From the NCBI GenBank assembly GCA_020027475.1, contig JAHRAZ010000044.1:1-44295 (forward strand): a stretch of 44,295 nucleotides of DNA, given 5' to 3'. Origin of the DNA: Microthrixaceae bacterium. GTDB taxonomy: Bacteria; Actinomycetota; Acidimicrobiia; Acidimicrobiales; Microtrichaceae. Below are positions 31,816-41,345 of this stretch, piece after piece (positions within the stretch are counted from its first letter, which is position 1; each line of letters opens with the position of its first letter). A program made the translations under genes and the position numbers. The notes below the pieces were generated by a model. That model saw only the letters and a list, made by a program, of their open reading frames with translations, searched no databases and was not told the origin of the DNA.

Positions 31816-32160
31816 ATGAGCAACGACATTCTCGAGCAAGTCAGTGAAGTGCAGGATCAGGTGATTCAGGCCATCGCAGGCGTCAAGGAGCCCCTCGCCG
31901 ATGCAGTCAACACCGTTGTGAGCTTCGTTGTGGACCGGGTGGACGTGCCCGCCGTTCCTTACGCCGACTCCCTCCCTACCCCCAAGGAAGTAATCGACCT
32001 CAACGCGAAGTTCGCCACCAAGGTTGTGAGCACCAACAAGATTGTTGCGCTCGCGGCTGCCAAGGCTGCTTCCCCGTTGACCGATCAGCTGCTTGACCGC
32101 CCGGCTCCCAAGGCCAAGACGGTCCCCAAGGCCAAGACGACGTCGAAGGCTGCGGCCTGA
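31816..32160 (+). CDS. Small helical phasin/HBHA-like protein with Lys-Ala-Pro tail
   Basis: 114-aa protein without signal peptide or membrane segment. The N-terminal two-thirds is predicted amphipathic helix (ILEQVSEVQDQVIQAIAGVKEPL, then ADSLPTPKEVIDLNAKFATKVV), a pattern seen in phasins and in actinobacterial relatives of heparin-binding haemagglutinin. The tail is a basic Ala/Lys/Pro/Thr stretch (PKAKTVPKAKTTSKAAA), like the HBHA tail but shorter; it could bind DNA, polyphosphate or acidic glycans. Storage-granule coating or surface adhesion are both possible, and I cannot choose. AAGGAG at 31806-31811 supports ATG 31816. Strong promoter and terminator frame it as a monocistronic, highly expressed gene. 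Confidence 0.7.
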   Translation: MSNDILEQVSEVQDQVIQAIAGVKEPLADAVNTVVSFVVDRVDVPAVPYADSLPTPKEVIDLNAKFATKVVSTNKIVALAAAKAASPLTDQLLDRPAPKAKTVPKAKTTSKAAA

Positions 32161-32249
32161 GGCGACAAGACCTGGCCGGGAGAGCGGATGCCCCCCTTCT
32201 GCCCCCGGCTTGAGCGGCCAGACCCGGTTCCCCCACTGGGTGGCTGCAA

Positions 32250-32285
32250 GCGAAGATGGAGAACCTCAGGGTTCTCCATCTTCGC
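32250..32285. terminator. Strong hairpin terminator, possibly bidirectional
   Basis: A perfect 16-bp stem, GCGAAGATGGAGAACC (32250-32265) paired with 32270-32285, closes on a 4-nt loop. It lies between the convergent phasin-like gene (stop 32160) and the acyltransferase gene (stop 32325). There is only a short T stretch after it (GTTTG), so it is I-shaped or weakly intrinsic in the plus direction. Confidence 0.8.
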
Positions 32286-32324
32286 GTTTGGGCAACTTGA
32301 GCGCGTCGGGGGAGTTCAGCGGCC

Positions 32325-33491
32325 TCAGACCTTCTTGTACTTCTTGTACTTCATCTTGAGGAACGGGGATTCCACGAAGCGCCAGGAAAGCTCAGCCAAC
32401 CCGAATGACATGGCAAGCAGGATGATCGATCGAATGATGAAGGGCACAGGTCCATATCCGAATGGCGGAACGATCACGACGGGAACCATGTGCCACAGGT
32501 ACAGACCGTAGGACCGCTTCCCCGTGAAAACGAGGAATGGGGTGGACAGGAACCGGCCGATCGCGCTGCTGGGGTTGAAATGGAGCCACAGCAACGCTGC
32601 GGCAGTCCCGTACAGGGCAGCGTTGTAGCCAATGCTCGTGAACGGCTCAAACCCGGGTACACGTCCGCCGAGCAGCAGGGCGGACATCACGAGCACCGCG
32701 CCGATGGCCGCGCAGATGTTGATCCACTTGCGGATCTCCGGAGTCATTGGAAGCAATCGGCGTCGCAGGACGGCGAGCATGGAGCCGATTACCAGTACGT
32801 CGAAACGCATGGCCGAGAAGCGCCACATCACCTTCGCCCAGTACGGGTACGGGTCCTGGTCGGTGAAGTCGCGGCTGAAGTCGGCACCCAGAACGCCTGC
32901 CGAGAGTCTGGCAATGAGCCAGAACGCCATGAATGCGCCGGCGCCCATCAGAAGCGTCCTCTGGGACTTCCGTGTTGCCAATCCCCAAATCAGGGCCAGA
33001 GGCCATAAGAAGTAGAACCACTCTTCCATGGACAGCGTCCAGAGGTGGATCAGGGCCCTGGATCCCTCTGCAACGTCGAAGCCGAAGAATCCGAGGAGGA
33101 TGTGATAGCTGTACAGGGCCGCTGAACCGATTTCCCAGAAGATGTCCGGGGCTTCGGTCCGTAGCTGTGGTGAAGCGATCGCCGCGAGCAGGATCACACC
33201 CAGGAAGAAATACATTGCTGGGAACAGCCGAAGTATTCGTCGATGGTAGAAACCCTTGAGACTGATGGCGCCTTGGCGGCTCTGCTCGTCGAGGAGCAGG
33301 CTCGTGATGAGGAATCCTGACAACACGAAGAACCAGTCAAGGACGATGATTCCTCCGTGAAGCCACTGGTCGAGGCCGAAGTGGTACTCCATGACTATGA
33401 GTATTCCCAAGCCCCGGAGGCCATCGAGTGGTGGTTCGTGCCCGAGCGGCAGCGAGTCGACACGAATTGGATCCGGGGTGGTCAGCGTCAT
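32325..33491 (-). CDS. OafA/YrhL-type membrane acyltransferase (first of tandem pair)
   Basis: 388-aa acyltransferase-3 family protein (PF01757) with about ten membrane helices, moving acyl groups (often acetyl) onto extracytoplasmic sugars. Signature: DGLRGLGILIVMEYHFG with the catalytic His, WFFVLSGFLITSLLL, FYHRRILRLFPAMY and HLWTLSMEEWFYFLWP; the end of the family is YGLYLWHMVPV...RFVESPFLK. It ends KYKKYKKV, a short basic tail. The ATG (33491) overlaps the stop of the upstream paralogue as ATGA. No SGNH domain is attached. Likely target is a cell-wall glycan or glycolipid; the context has no decisive neighbour. Confidence 0.9.
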   Translation of the reverse strand: MTLTTPDPIRVDSLPLGHEPPLDGLRGLGILIVMEYHFGLDQWLHGGIIVLDWFFVLSGFLITSLLLDEQSRQGAISLKGFYHRRILRLFPAMYFFLGVILLAAIASPQLRTEAPDIFWEIGSAALYSYHILLGFFGFDVAEGSRALIHLWTLSMEEWFYFLWPLALIWGLATRKSQRTLLMGAGAFMAFWLIARLSAGVLGADFSRDFTDQDPYPYWAKVMWRFSAMRFDVLVIGSMLAVLRRRLLPMTPEIRKWINICAAIGAVLVMSALLLGGRVPGFEPFTSIGYNAALYGTAAALLWLHFNPSSAIGRFLSTPFLVFTGKRSYGLYLWHMVPVVIVPPFGYGPVPFIIRSIILLAMSFGLAELSWRFVESPFLKMKYKKYKKV

Positions 33492-34735
33492 TGTTGCTTG
33501 CTTTCGGCCGGCGCCTCAGCCGGAGCAGCGTCCTTGGCGCCCGGCGGTTCGCTGAATCGGTCCTTCATTGCAAGGAAGGGACGTTCGATGTACCGATACG
33601 ACAGGAGGCCGACCCCTATGCCGAGCACCGCGGCGATGGAACTGATCGCCAGTTTCTGAGCACCGTGGGAGTCGAAGATGGCCGGGGCCAGAATCAGAAT
33701 CGGCAGGACGTGCCACAGGTAGATGCCGTAGGCGCGAAGCCCGAGCCATCTGAAGGGTGTCAGGCAGATGAAACGGTTGTAGAAGGACTTTTGGCGGAAG
33801 TACGTGTCGAGCGTGATCGGAGCGAGGAACAGCAGTGCAATCTGGTAACCGGGGCCACCCCACATTTCGAAGCCGGGGATGCGGCCCATGCCGATCAACA
33901 CGGCTGCGAACCATGCCCAGCCCAATGGTCCGAGAATTGCCAGCCACCTTCGGACGGCGTCGGGGACTGGTCGCGGGACCATCCGCGCGACCAGAGCTGT
34001 GAGACAGCCGTAGACGATCATGTCAGGGCGACTGGCGGCGATTCGATAGACGATTCCCTGCCAGGTGGGATCGTCCTGGTCGACAAAAACCGGGTCGAAA
34101 CCCTCATAGACGACAACCCATTGCAGCTTGAAGCGGATGAAGAAGAACAGTGCAACGAACAGCACCGATCCGATGATCAGCTTGCGGTCGGCGCGCCGCG
34201 TGGCCTTGGCGAGGACTCCCAGAAGAATCAGGGGCCACAGGAAGTAGAATTGCTCTTCGACGCTGAGGGACCAGGTATGGCCGATCATGTATGTGACGGT
34301 GTCGGGGAGGAATGCCGCGACGATGTTGTAGGAGTATGTGGCGGCAGCCAATGCGTCCACCCACCAGTACTGCAAATCAACGGTCTCCGCGGGCGCCACA
34401 GATCGCGCCACGATCATGATGATCACGTACACCCCGATGAACGCGTACATGGCCGGGAACAATCGCAGGACGCGCCTTGTGTAGAAGTTGCGCAGGCTGG
34501 CCTTGCCGTGGCGTTTCGTCTCGTCGAGCAGCAGGGTCGTGATCAGGAAACCGCTCGCCACGAAGAACCAGTCGATGATGATCGGCATGCCGTGTATGAA
34601 TGGAAGCACTTCGGCGTGATACAGGACCACGAGCAGGATGAAGACGCCACGAATGCCGTCGAAACCCGGGACGTGTCCGAGCCTCTCGCCGTCAACGCGA
34701 ATCAGTCGCGCTTGTCTGTCAGTGGTTGTAGTCAT
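33488..34735 (-). CDS. OafA/YrhL-type membrane acyltransferase (second of tandem pair)
   Basis: 415-aa acyltransferase-3 protein, a clear paralogue of its downstream neighbour: FDGIRGVFILLVVLYHAE (catalytic His), DWFFVASGFLITTLLLDETKRHG, FYTRRVLRLFPAMY and HTWSLSVEEQFYFLWPLILLG, then YGIYLWHVLPILI and RYIERPFLAMKDRF. The C-terminal tail is Ala/Pro/Lys-rich. The ATG at 34735 is followed by MTTTTDRQARLIRVDGERLGH, which aligns with the paralogue's N-terminus; the longer frame (to 34891) overlaps the parE gene and is rejected. Coupled to the first paralogue by an ATGA overlap. Two enzymes side by side suggest different acceptors or acyl groups. Confidence 0.9.
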   Translation of the reverse strand: MTTTTDRQARLIRVDGERLGHVPGFDGIRGVFILLVVLYHAEVLPFIHGMPIIIDWFFVASGFLITTLLLDETKRHGKASLRNFYTRRVLRLFPAMYAFIGVYVIIMIVARSVAPAETVDLQYWWVDALAAATYSYNIVAAFLPDTVTYMIGHTWSLSVEEQFYFLWPLILLGVLAKATRRADRKLIIGSVLFVALFFFIRFKLQWVVVYEGFDPVFVDQDDPTWQGIVYRIAASRPDMIVYGCLTALVARMVPRPVPDAVRRWLAILGPLGWAWFAAVLIGMGRIPGFEMWGGPGYQIALLFLAPITLDTYFRQKSFYNRFICLTPFRWLGLRAYGIYLWHVLPILILAPAIFDSHGAQKLAISSIAAVLGIGVGLLSYRYIERPFLAMKDRFSEPPGAKDAAPAEAPAESKQQ

Positions 34736-34820
34736 CGCCAAGTCCCCAGTGAGACGGTACAGATGAGGACTCCGGATGTCGAGATACGGCGGTTGGGCGA
34801 ATCCACTCAGGACCGGACGG

Positions 34821-36875
34821 TCAGATGTCGAGAGCTTCGCGATCCACCAGCTCGGAGTTCGCCAGCAGGTACTCGCGCCGTCTGCCCACATCGCTTCCCA
34901 TCAGAGTTTCGAACATGTCCGCCGCGTCGGCTGACTCGGCTGCGTCGTCCATCGTCAGCCTGCGAAGTATGCGGGTATCGTGATCCAGGCAGGATTCCGC
35001 CAACTCCTGGACATCCATCTCGCCAAGGCCCTTGAAGCGGATCCATTGAAGGTTTTCCGCCTTCCGGTTGCCCTTCGTCAGCTCGGCAGTGATTGTTTCC
35101 TTCTCCTCATCGGAGAAGGCGTGGATTGTTTCGTTGTTCACCTTCACGGTGTACAGCGGAGGTTGAGCGGCGAAGACCATGCCGGCTTCGAGCATCGGAC
35201 GCATGTAGTGATAGAAGAGCGTCAGGAGCAGGCAGCGGATGTGTGAGCCGTCGACGTCAGCATCGCAAAGGATTATGATTCGGCCGTAACGGGCTGAGCT
35301 GAGGTCGAAGTCCCGGCCGGAGCCGGCACCGATGGCAGCGAACAGAGCTTGCGCCTCTGCGTTGTCGATCACTTGCTTCATCGAGGACTTTGCTGCATTG
35401 ACCACCTTGCCCCGCAAGGGAAGCACAGCCATCGTTTCGGCGTCCCGGCCGCCTTTTGCGGGTCCGGCGGCAGAGTCTCCCTCCACGATCAGCAACTCGG
35501 AATCGGGACCGTGTTTGCGGCAGTCCGCAAGTTTGTCGGGTCGACCCGCCGAGGTGAGGTTCGCCGCCTTGCGCCGGGCGTCGAGGGCAGCCTTGGTGGA
35601 AATCCTCGTGACGATCGCCTGGGTGATCTTGTCCCTGACGGCATTGATGTGGGTCTTCCGGCCGCCACCTTCGAACCAGTTGGTCATGCCGTTGCGGATC
35701 ACCTCGTTGACAATCGAGGAGACCGGGGGTGTGCCCAGTTCCTCTTTGGTCTGCCCCTTGAACTGGGGTTCCGGGAATGTGACCTTGATGGCGGCGATCA
35801 GGCCCTCCTGGACGTCTGCCTTCTCGGCGCGGTCCTTGCCGTTTCTAACGAGTCTCGCGAGCTTGCGGTTGTTGGGAACCAGGAGGTCATTGACGACCCT
35901 TGTGAGACCACGATCGAATCCGGCAATGTGAGTGCCTCCCCCTGATGTGGGAATCGTGTTCACGAAGCTGTCGACCCGGGTGTCGAAACCCTTGGTCCAC
36001 CGCAGGGCAGTGTCGACGGTGACCGTGCGATCGACTGATGTCATCTTGCCGTCAACGGGAATCTTCTCGGTGAAGGTGCCCTCACCATGAAGGGTGATCA
36101 CGTCGGTGATGGATTCTCCGGCGTGGGACTTGACCAGGTCGCCGAGACCGCCTTTGGCAGTGAACTCCTCGGTTCCGCCGCCCGGACGTTTGTCGATCAT
36201 TCGGACCTTGAGGCCGGGTACCAGGAAGCAGACCATGGCGGCGTGTTCCCGAACCAGCTCAGGGTCAATCGCCAGACCCGGGTCGAAGACATCGAGGTCA
36301 GGCCAGAATCGCACTCGGGTGCCGGTACGTTTGGCGGGAATCTTGCGTACCTTCTCCAACGTGCTGGTGGGCTTGAACTTGCCCTTGGAATCGATGCGGC
36401 CCGGAACCCGTTCCACCATCGTGAGCCGGTAGGTCTCGCTGTCGCGGTCCACCTCGGCGACCAGCTTGGAAGAAAGGGCGTTGACCACGGATGCACCGAC
36501 TCCATGCAGTCCACCCGACGCGGAATACGCTCCGCCGCCGAACTTGCCGCCGGCATGCAACTCGGTGAAGACGATCTCCAGAGCCGTCCGGTTGCCACGC
36601 TTCTTGCCCACAGGGATTCCCCGGCCGTTGTCGGACACCTCCACGGAGCCATCGCGGTGAATGGTGACTTCGATCAAATTGGCGAACCCGGCAGCGGCTT
36701 CATCGACGGCGTTGTCGATCAGTTCCCACACCAGGTGATGCAAGCCGCTGGAGCCGGTGCCGCCGATGTACATGCCGGGGCGCTTGCGAACTGCTTCGAG
36801 GCCCTCCAGGAGTTCGATGCTCTTCTCGTCATAGGTGTCGGCGGTGCGGTTGGTCGGTCTGGATGCCTTGGCCAT
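34821..36875 (-). CDS. parE: DNA topoisomerase IV subunit B (ParE), GyrB paralogue
   Basis: 684-aa ATPase subunit of a type II topoisomerase. The GHKL domain has RKRPGMYIGGTGSSG, WELIDNAVDEA (Glu51, Asn55), VSDNGRGIP and GGLHGVGASVVNALS; the TOPRIM domain has EGDSAAG (Glu465) and DADVDGSHIR (Asp538, Asp540, Asp542). GAGSGRDFDLSSARYG and FYHYMRPMLEAGMVFAAQPPLY are closer to actinobacterial ParE than to GyrB, and the partner has no GyrA box, so topoisomerase IV is preferred. Which pair is the housekeeping gyrase cannot be settled without the rest of the genome. It follows parC by 34 bp. Confidence 0.85.
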   Translation of the reverse strand: MAKASRPTNRTADTYDEKSIELLEGLEAVRKRPGMYIGGTGSSGLHHLVWELIDNAVDEAAAGFANLIEVTIHRDGSVEVSDNGRGIPVGKKRGNRTALEIVFTELHAGGKFGGGAYSASGGLHGVGASVVNALSSKLVAEVDRDSETYRLTMVERVPGRIDSKGKFKPTSTLEKVRKIPAKRTGTRVRFWPDLDVFDPGLAIDPELVREHAAMVCFLVPGLKVRMIDKRPGGGTEEFTAKGGLGDLVKSHAGESITDVITLHGEGTFTEKIPVDGKMTSVDRTVTVDTALRWTKGFDTRVDSFVNTIPTSGGGTHIAGFDRGLTRVVNDLLVPNNRKLARLVRNGKDRAEKADVQEGLIAAIKVTFPEPQFKGQTKEELGTPPVSSIVNEVIRNGMTNWFEGGGRKTHINAVRDKITQAIVTRISTKAALDARRKAANLTSAGRPDKLADCRKHGPDSELLIVEGDSAAGPAKGGRDAETMAVLPLRGKVVNAAKSSMKQVIDNAEAQALFAAIGAGSGRDFDLSSARYGRIIILCDADVDGSHIRCLLLTLFYHYMRPMLEAGMVFAAQPPLYTVKVNNETIHAFSDEEKETITAELTKGNRKAENLQWIRFKGLGEMDVQELAESCLDHDTRILRRLTMDDAAESADAADMFETLMGSDVGRRREYLLANSELVDREALDI

Positions 36876-36909
36876 GGTTCACACAGTCTCCCACTCGGTA
36901 CGGCGCCGG

Positions 36910-39342
36910 CTACCAACGACCGAAACCGACTCCCAGGAACCGGCGCTTGGTGGCCTTGGAAGCCAGGTCTCGAGCCGTGTGGGCAATTGTCAGCGGTTCC
37001 GGTGAAGCATCCGCTTTGGTGGGTGCTTCCGGCTGGCCGAGGACCACTACCAGAGCATCTTCGGGGCCCACATATGCCCATTCGAGTCGCTTCTCCTTGC
37101 GGAACTTCGTGAGGCGAACCCCGGAAGTGTTGCGACCTCGCACCGGGATCTCCGCTGCGTCGGTGACTTTCGCGGTCTGAGTATCGGTGACTGACAGAAC
37201 GATTGCTCCCTCAGCCGGTCCCGCTCCGACGATTCTCGCTCCTTCGGCGAGTTTCATCCCACTGACTCCGGCGGATCCCTTGCCTTGGACAGTCACGGAG
37301 TCAGCCGGGCACCGAATCGCCTGTGCACTGCTGGCGACTGCCACCACCTCAGTTCCATCAGGCGCAGGGAACAGTGAAACCACGGCGTCGTTCGGTTTGA
37401 GGTTGATTGCGGGCTTGCCGGCCGCGATGGAGGTGAGGTCGGCCACGGAGATCCTCTTGAAGTTGCCCTGGGAGGTCACCATCATCATCGGCGGCGCGGC
37501 ATCCGGGCCGTTCGGTGGAGCAACCAGCCCGATCACGGTTTCCCCTTTGTCGAGTGCCGTCAGGTCCTTCAGGGCGGTCCCCCTGGCACGGCCGGTGACC
37601 TCGGCAACGGAGTCGACGTCGATTCCGAAACAGCGGCCCTTGCTGGTGACCGCGGTGAGGACCGAGTGGGTGGTGCATGCAACCCGCTGCACCAGGACGT
37701 CGTGTTTGCCGAAGGTGGCTTGGCGAGGCCCGGTGATCGGCTCGCGGCCGATCATCGCGCTGTACGAGAGTGCAACCACACAGGGTTCTTCCGGCCGGGC
37801 GGACTTCTCCTCGGCGGCAGCTTCGGAGAGGGTCACGTCGTTGAGTTCATCGGGTTTCACGATGCGGCTGCGGCGTTTCCAGCCGAACTCCTTGGTGAGA
37901 TCGGTCAGTTCCTTCAGTACCACCGTGCGCTGGCGTTTCTCGGAGCCGAGGAGCTTGTGGAGATCCGCAATCGTGGCGGTGAGTTCCTCGGCCTCGGACA
38001 GCAACTCGATCCTGGCCAGGGCGGTGAGCCGGCGCAGCTGCATGTCGAGGATATGTACAGCCTGAACCTCACTCAGATCCAGCTCGGCCATGAGCCGGTT
38101 CCTGGCCTCGGCGGCATCCTGGGAGGAACGGATGATCGAAACGACCAGGTCGATCGCATCGAGTGCGATCAGGAGGCCTTCGATCAGATGCAGTCGGCGT
38201 TGAGCACGAAGTAGCCGGAACTCGCTCCGACGGCGAACCACCTCGAGACGATGCCGGATGTAGTGATCACAGAGATCCCACAACCCAACGGTGGTGGGAA
38301 CTCCTTCCACGAGAACCACGTTGTTGATTCCGAAGCTGTCCTCGAGAGTAGTCAGACGGAACAGTTCGGTGAGAACCGCCTGGGCATTCGCGCCCGGCCG
38401 CAACTCGATCTCCAGGCGTAGACCGGTGTGCCGATCCGAGGTGTTCTTGATGTCGGTGACGTGCGGAAGTTTTTCTGCCCGCATCAGTTCCTGCACCCGG
38501 CTCACAACCCGCTCCGGGCCGATCAGGTACGGCAACTCTGTCACCACGATTCCGTCGCGGGCCCGGGTGAGCTTCACGATCTCGGCCTTGGCCCTCAAGC
38601 GGATGGAACCCTTGCCCCTCAGGTAGGCATCGGCGAGCCCCTCATCGATGATGACGCCGCCGGAGGGGAAGTCCGGTCCTGGCAGCACCTCCATCAGTTC
38701 TTCCACCGTGGGCTTCGGGCGGCGCTTCTTCATCACCAGTTCGACGGCCGCCAGCACCTCCCGCAGATTGTGTGGTGCCATGTTGGTTGCCATGCCAACA
38801 GCGATTCCCGATGATCCGTTGACCAGCAGACTGGGAAGTTTGGCCGGGAGATAGACGGGTTCGGCACGTTCGCCGTCGAAGGTCGGTCTGAAGTCGACCG
38901 TTTCCTCGTCGATCTCGCCCAGCATCTCGTCAGCGGCCGAACTCAGGCGACACTCGGTGTAACGGTAGGCAGCCGGTGGATCGTCGAGACTGCCGAAGTT
39001 GCCGTGAGGATCCACCAGCGTGACGTTGCGGCCGAAGCTCTGACCCATGCGCACCAGCGCGTCGTAGATGGCGCCGTCGCCGTGCGGGTGGTACTTGCCC
39101 ATGGTCTCGCCGACCACACCTGCGCACTTGCGATGTGGTCGGTCGGAGCGCAGACCCATGGAAGACATGGCCTGAAGAATTCGTCGCTGCACCGGCTTCA
39201 GTCCATCGCGGATGTCCGGAATGGCCCGCGCCGTGATGACCGAGAGCGAGTACGCCATGAATGACTCGCCGAGTTCTTCGCCAACCGGTACTTCGATTAC
39301 CTCGCGTGCATATTCGTTGAAGAGAGCGTCCTGGCGTGTCAT
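36910..39342 (-). CDS. parC: DNA topoisomerase IV subunit A (ParC), GyrA paralogue
   Basis: 810-aa breakage-reunion subunit. Active-site Tyr128 lies in [12 protein letters not shown]; the winged-helix block [19 protein letters not shown] carries Asp94 and, at the quinolone-critical Ser83 position of E. coli GyrA, Gly90. The tower and exit gate follow (about 160-490). The C-terminal beta-pinwheel (about 520-790) lacks the GyrA box QRRGGKG that wraps DNA for supercoiling; at the related place only [12 protein letters not shown] is seen. This points to ParC (decatenation, relaxation) rather than GyrA. The ATG overlaps the stop of the Abhydrolase_9 gene as ATGA. Confidence 0.86.
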   Translation of the reverse strand: MTRQDALFNEYAREVIEVPVGEELGESFMAYSLSVITARAIPDIRDGLKPVQRRILQAMSSMGLRSDRPHRKCAGVVGETMGKYHPHGDGAIYDALVRMGQSFGRNVTLVDPHGNFGSLDDPPAAYRYTECRLSSAADEMLGEIDEETVDFRPTFDGERAEPVYLPAKLPSLLVNGSSGIAVGMATNMAPHNLREVLAAVELVMKKRRPKPTVEELMEVLPGPDFPSGGVIIDEGLADAYLRGKGSIRLRAKAEIVKLTRARDGIVVTELPYLIGPERVVSRVQELMRAEKLPHVTDIKNTSDRHTGLRLEIELRPGANAQAVLTELFRLTTLEDSFGINNVVLVEGVPTTVGLWDLCDHYIRHRLEVVRRRSEFRLLRAQRRLHLIEGLLIALDAIDLVVSIIRSSQDAAEARNRLMAELDLSEVQAVHILDMQLRRLTALARIELLSEAEELTATIADLHKLLGSEKRQRTVVLKELTDLTKEFGWKRRSRIVKPDELNDVTLSEAAAEEKSARPEEPCVVALSYSAMIGREPITGPRQATFGKHDVLVQRVACTTHSVLTAVTSKGRCFGIDVDSVAEVTGRARGTALKDLTALDKGETVIGLVAPPNGPDAAPPMMMVTSQGNFKRISVADLTSIAAGKPAINLKPNDAVVSLFPAPDGTEVVAVASSAQAIRCPADSVTVQGKGSAGVSGMKLAEGARIVGAGPAEGAIVLSVTDTQTAKVTDAAEIPVRGRNTSGVRLTKFRKEKRLEWAYVGPEDALVVVLGQPEAPTKADASPEPLTIAHTARDLASKATKRRFLGVGFGRW

Positions 39343-41264
39343 TGGACGTCGGAGGCGACGGATGAGCTGTCGCCTTGTGCTTCCTTGCCCTTCTTCAAAC
39401 GATCGAAACGAGCGAGTTCGAGATCGTGAAGAGTATCATCGACCGCTCGGATCTGTTCCGGGCTTGACTCAGGCAGGTGCAGCGCCGTGTACACGAACTC
39501 GGCTGTATCGGCGCGGTAATCGTGTCCGAAGGACTTGAATTCTCCGGGAACGGTACGCATCGCGTTCATGGCGTCAACCATGGTCTGGGTGAGGGTGAGC
39601 AACGGCATCCATGTCATGTCCTCCGGAACACCGCGCCCTCGGGTTTCGGACTGCAGCCACGGCGGGCGTTTCACCGCGAGCCGAGCCGAAAGGGCCGCGA
39701 TCGGGTCGTTGTCGTGATCCAGAACCACCGCTCGCATCTTGTCGCGTTCCTCGGGTGTCAGCGCCATCAGCTCCGAGTAGTTGTCGAACGCTCCGACAGC
39801 ACCCTCAGCGATGTTTTCTCCGTGACCTTCGCGCATGCCGGTCCGCGACCATTTCGCCAGACCCGGGAGCCCGAACCAGAGGGCACGGTCGATTCCGTAA
39901 TGGTCGAAACCGGCGATGCCCTCCCTCATCACGACATCAGAACTGGACCATGCTCCGAGGCTCTCTCCGAACACGAGGACCTTCGGACGCTTTTCAGGCG
40001 GCCGTCCGGCCAGCCGTTGCTTCACGCCCCAGAGCAGGAGGCGGAACTGGGAGCGGCCGAGGGCAACTTGCTGGACCGCCAGAAATGATGGTGACCGGCC
40101 GTACTGGACACACACGGTGGCGATGTCGCCCCTGGTCAGCAACTCGGCTGCCGAGGCCACGGCCAGATCAACCCAGCCTGTGCCCGTGGGGGAGAACAGC
40201 AGAAGGTGGGAGCGGTCGAAGGCACCGAGTTCCTCCATTTCATCCATCATGATTTCGGAACGACCCGACGGGTACACAGGCTCCGAATTCATGCCCACGT
40301 ACGCGCGCACCGGGTGGGCAATGGCTGGTTCCCCCATCGTCTTTTCGATCAGCTCCGGCTCAACGATGTCGGTCACGAATCGCCTGCCTTGCAGACCCAG
40401 TTTCTCGAACGGAGAGATCGAGCTGGGTCCACCCGAAACGAATTCGCTCGTCGGTGCTTTGTCGTAGCCGGGTTCAATCTTCTCGTTGGCGCGGGCAATC
40501 CGGGCCACACCGGCGCTGTACAGCGCCACAGTACCTCCGGCCCAGATGGCGGTGTTCACGGCGGTGCCGATCACCTGGTGGGGTACGTCAGGGCCGAAGA
40601 AGTCAGCTGTTGCACTTTGTGAACGCTTGTACGCGGCGGCCAGGCCACTACTCGCAGAACCGAACGCGAAGGCGATCGCGACTGATCCGATCAGTCGTAC
40701 CGGCTTGTCCTCTTCTGTCCAGCGTGCAATGACACGCTGGCGTTCCTTGAGCGAAGTCCCTGAGCGGTACAGGGCATATCCGAATCCGGCCAGGCCGATC
40801 AGGGTGGGTCGCAGTGGCCCGTTTGAAGGAAAGCGTTTGCGGGCAGCGGTGCCGATTTCGTAGATCATGCCCCCGAGGGCCGCCGAGGTGGTGATCTCAC
40901 CAAGGCTGCGTATGGAGCTGACAATTGTCGGTTCGTGGTCCGTCTCCTGGATCCGGCTGAGGGCCATTCCGCCCGCCGCCACTGCTCCGCGTGTTGTCAA
41001 TTTCCACGCGAGTGGCGAGGATTCCGGTGCTATCTGGCGTGTGATCCAGTGGATCGGTGTGGAAACCACCGCCGCGGCCACGACAGCCATGCCTGAGGCG
41101 AGGCCCTGATGCAGGGTGGAGCGCGGCATCAGGGACGGCCCGTGTGCGTCCACCAGAGACAGACTCTTGAGAGGCGCAGACGGTCCGCTGGTTATCGGAT
41201 TGAAGATGTCCGCGGCTTTCTCCGTGGCTCCGAGTACGCCGTCTGTGACAACCTTGAGTTCCAT
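39339..41264 (-). CDS. Abhydrolase_9 family membrane alpha/beta-hydrolase
   Basis: 641-aa protein of the actinobacterial membrane hydrolase family (PF15420 N-terminal membrane part plus PF10081 hydrolase), typified by mycobacterial Rv1069c. The N-terminal half has several hydrophobic segments (GMAVVAAAVVSTPIHWI, SAALGGMIYEIG, LIGLAGFGYALYRSG, LIGSVAIAFAFGSASSG, AIWAGGTVALYSAG). The hydrolase half has LLLFSPTGTGWVDLAVASAAELL, VQYGRSPSF and the nucleophile elbow VFGESLGAW. The substrate is unknown. ATG 41264 is preferred because a TAGCCT hexamer lies 7 nt upstream; ATG 41339 would lengthen it by 25 residues. First gene of the parC-parE operon through an ATGA overlap. Confidence 0.85.
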   Translation of the reverse strand: MELKVVTDGVLGATEKAADIFNPITSGPSAPLKSLSLVDAHGPSLMPRSTLHQGLASGMAVVAAAVVSTPIHWITRQIAPESSPLAWKLTTRGAVAAGGMALSRIQETDHEPTIVSSIRSLGEITTSAALGGMIYEIGTAARKRFPSNGPLRPTLIGLAGFGYALYRSGTSLKERQRVIARWTEEDKPVRLIGSVAIAFAFGSASSGLAAAYKRSQSATADFFGPDVPHQVIGTAVNTAIWAGGTVALYSAGVARIARANEKIEPGYDKAPTSEFVSGGPSSISPFEKLGLQGRRFVTDIVEPELIEKTMGEPAIAHPVRAYVGMNSEPVYPSGRSEIMMDEMEELGAFDRSHLLLFSPTGTGWVDLAVASAAELLTRGDIATVCVQYGRSPSFLAVQQVALGRSQFRLLLWGVKQRLAGRPPEKRPKVLVFGESLGAWSSSDVVMREGIAGFDHYGIDRALWFGLPGLAKWSRTGMREGHGENIAEGAVGAFDNYSELMALTPEERDKMRAVVLDHDNDPIAALSARLAVKRPPWLQSETRGRGVPEDMTWMPLLTLTQTMVDAMNAMRTVPGEFKSFGHDYRADTAEFVYTALHLPESSPEQIRAVDDTLHDLELARFDRLKKGKEAQGDSSSVASDVQ

Positions 41265-41345
41265 TCCCGGCAGGCTATCGACATTCGACTCGCTCAATCC
41301 TGAACATCGTTCGACTATCGGGCTGACACCTGACACCATGAGTTG

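Noticed and set aside
33428-35035. Long open frame on the plus strand (about 535 codons)
   Set aside because: It lies antisense to the acyltransferase pair and parE, which have clear family motifs. Its composition (many Gln, His, Arg, Glu) is that of a shadow frame in GC-rich DNA.
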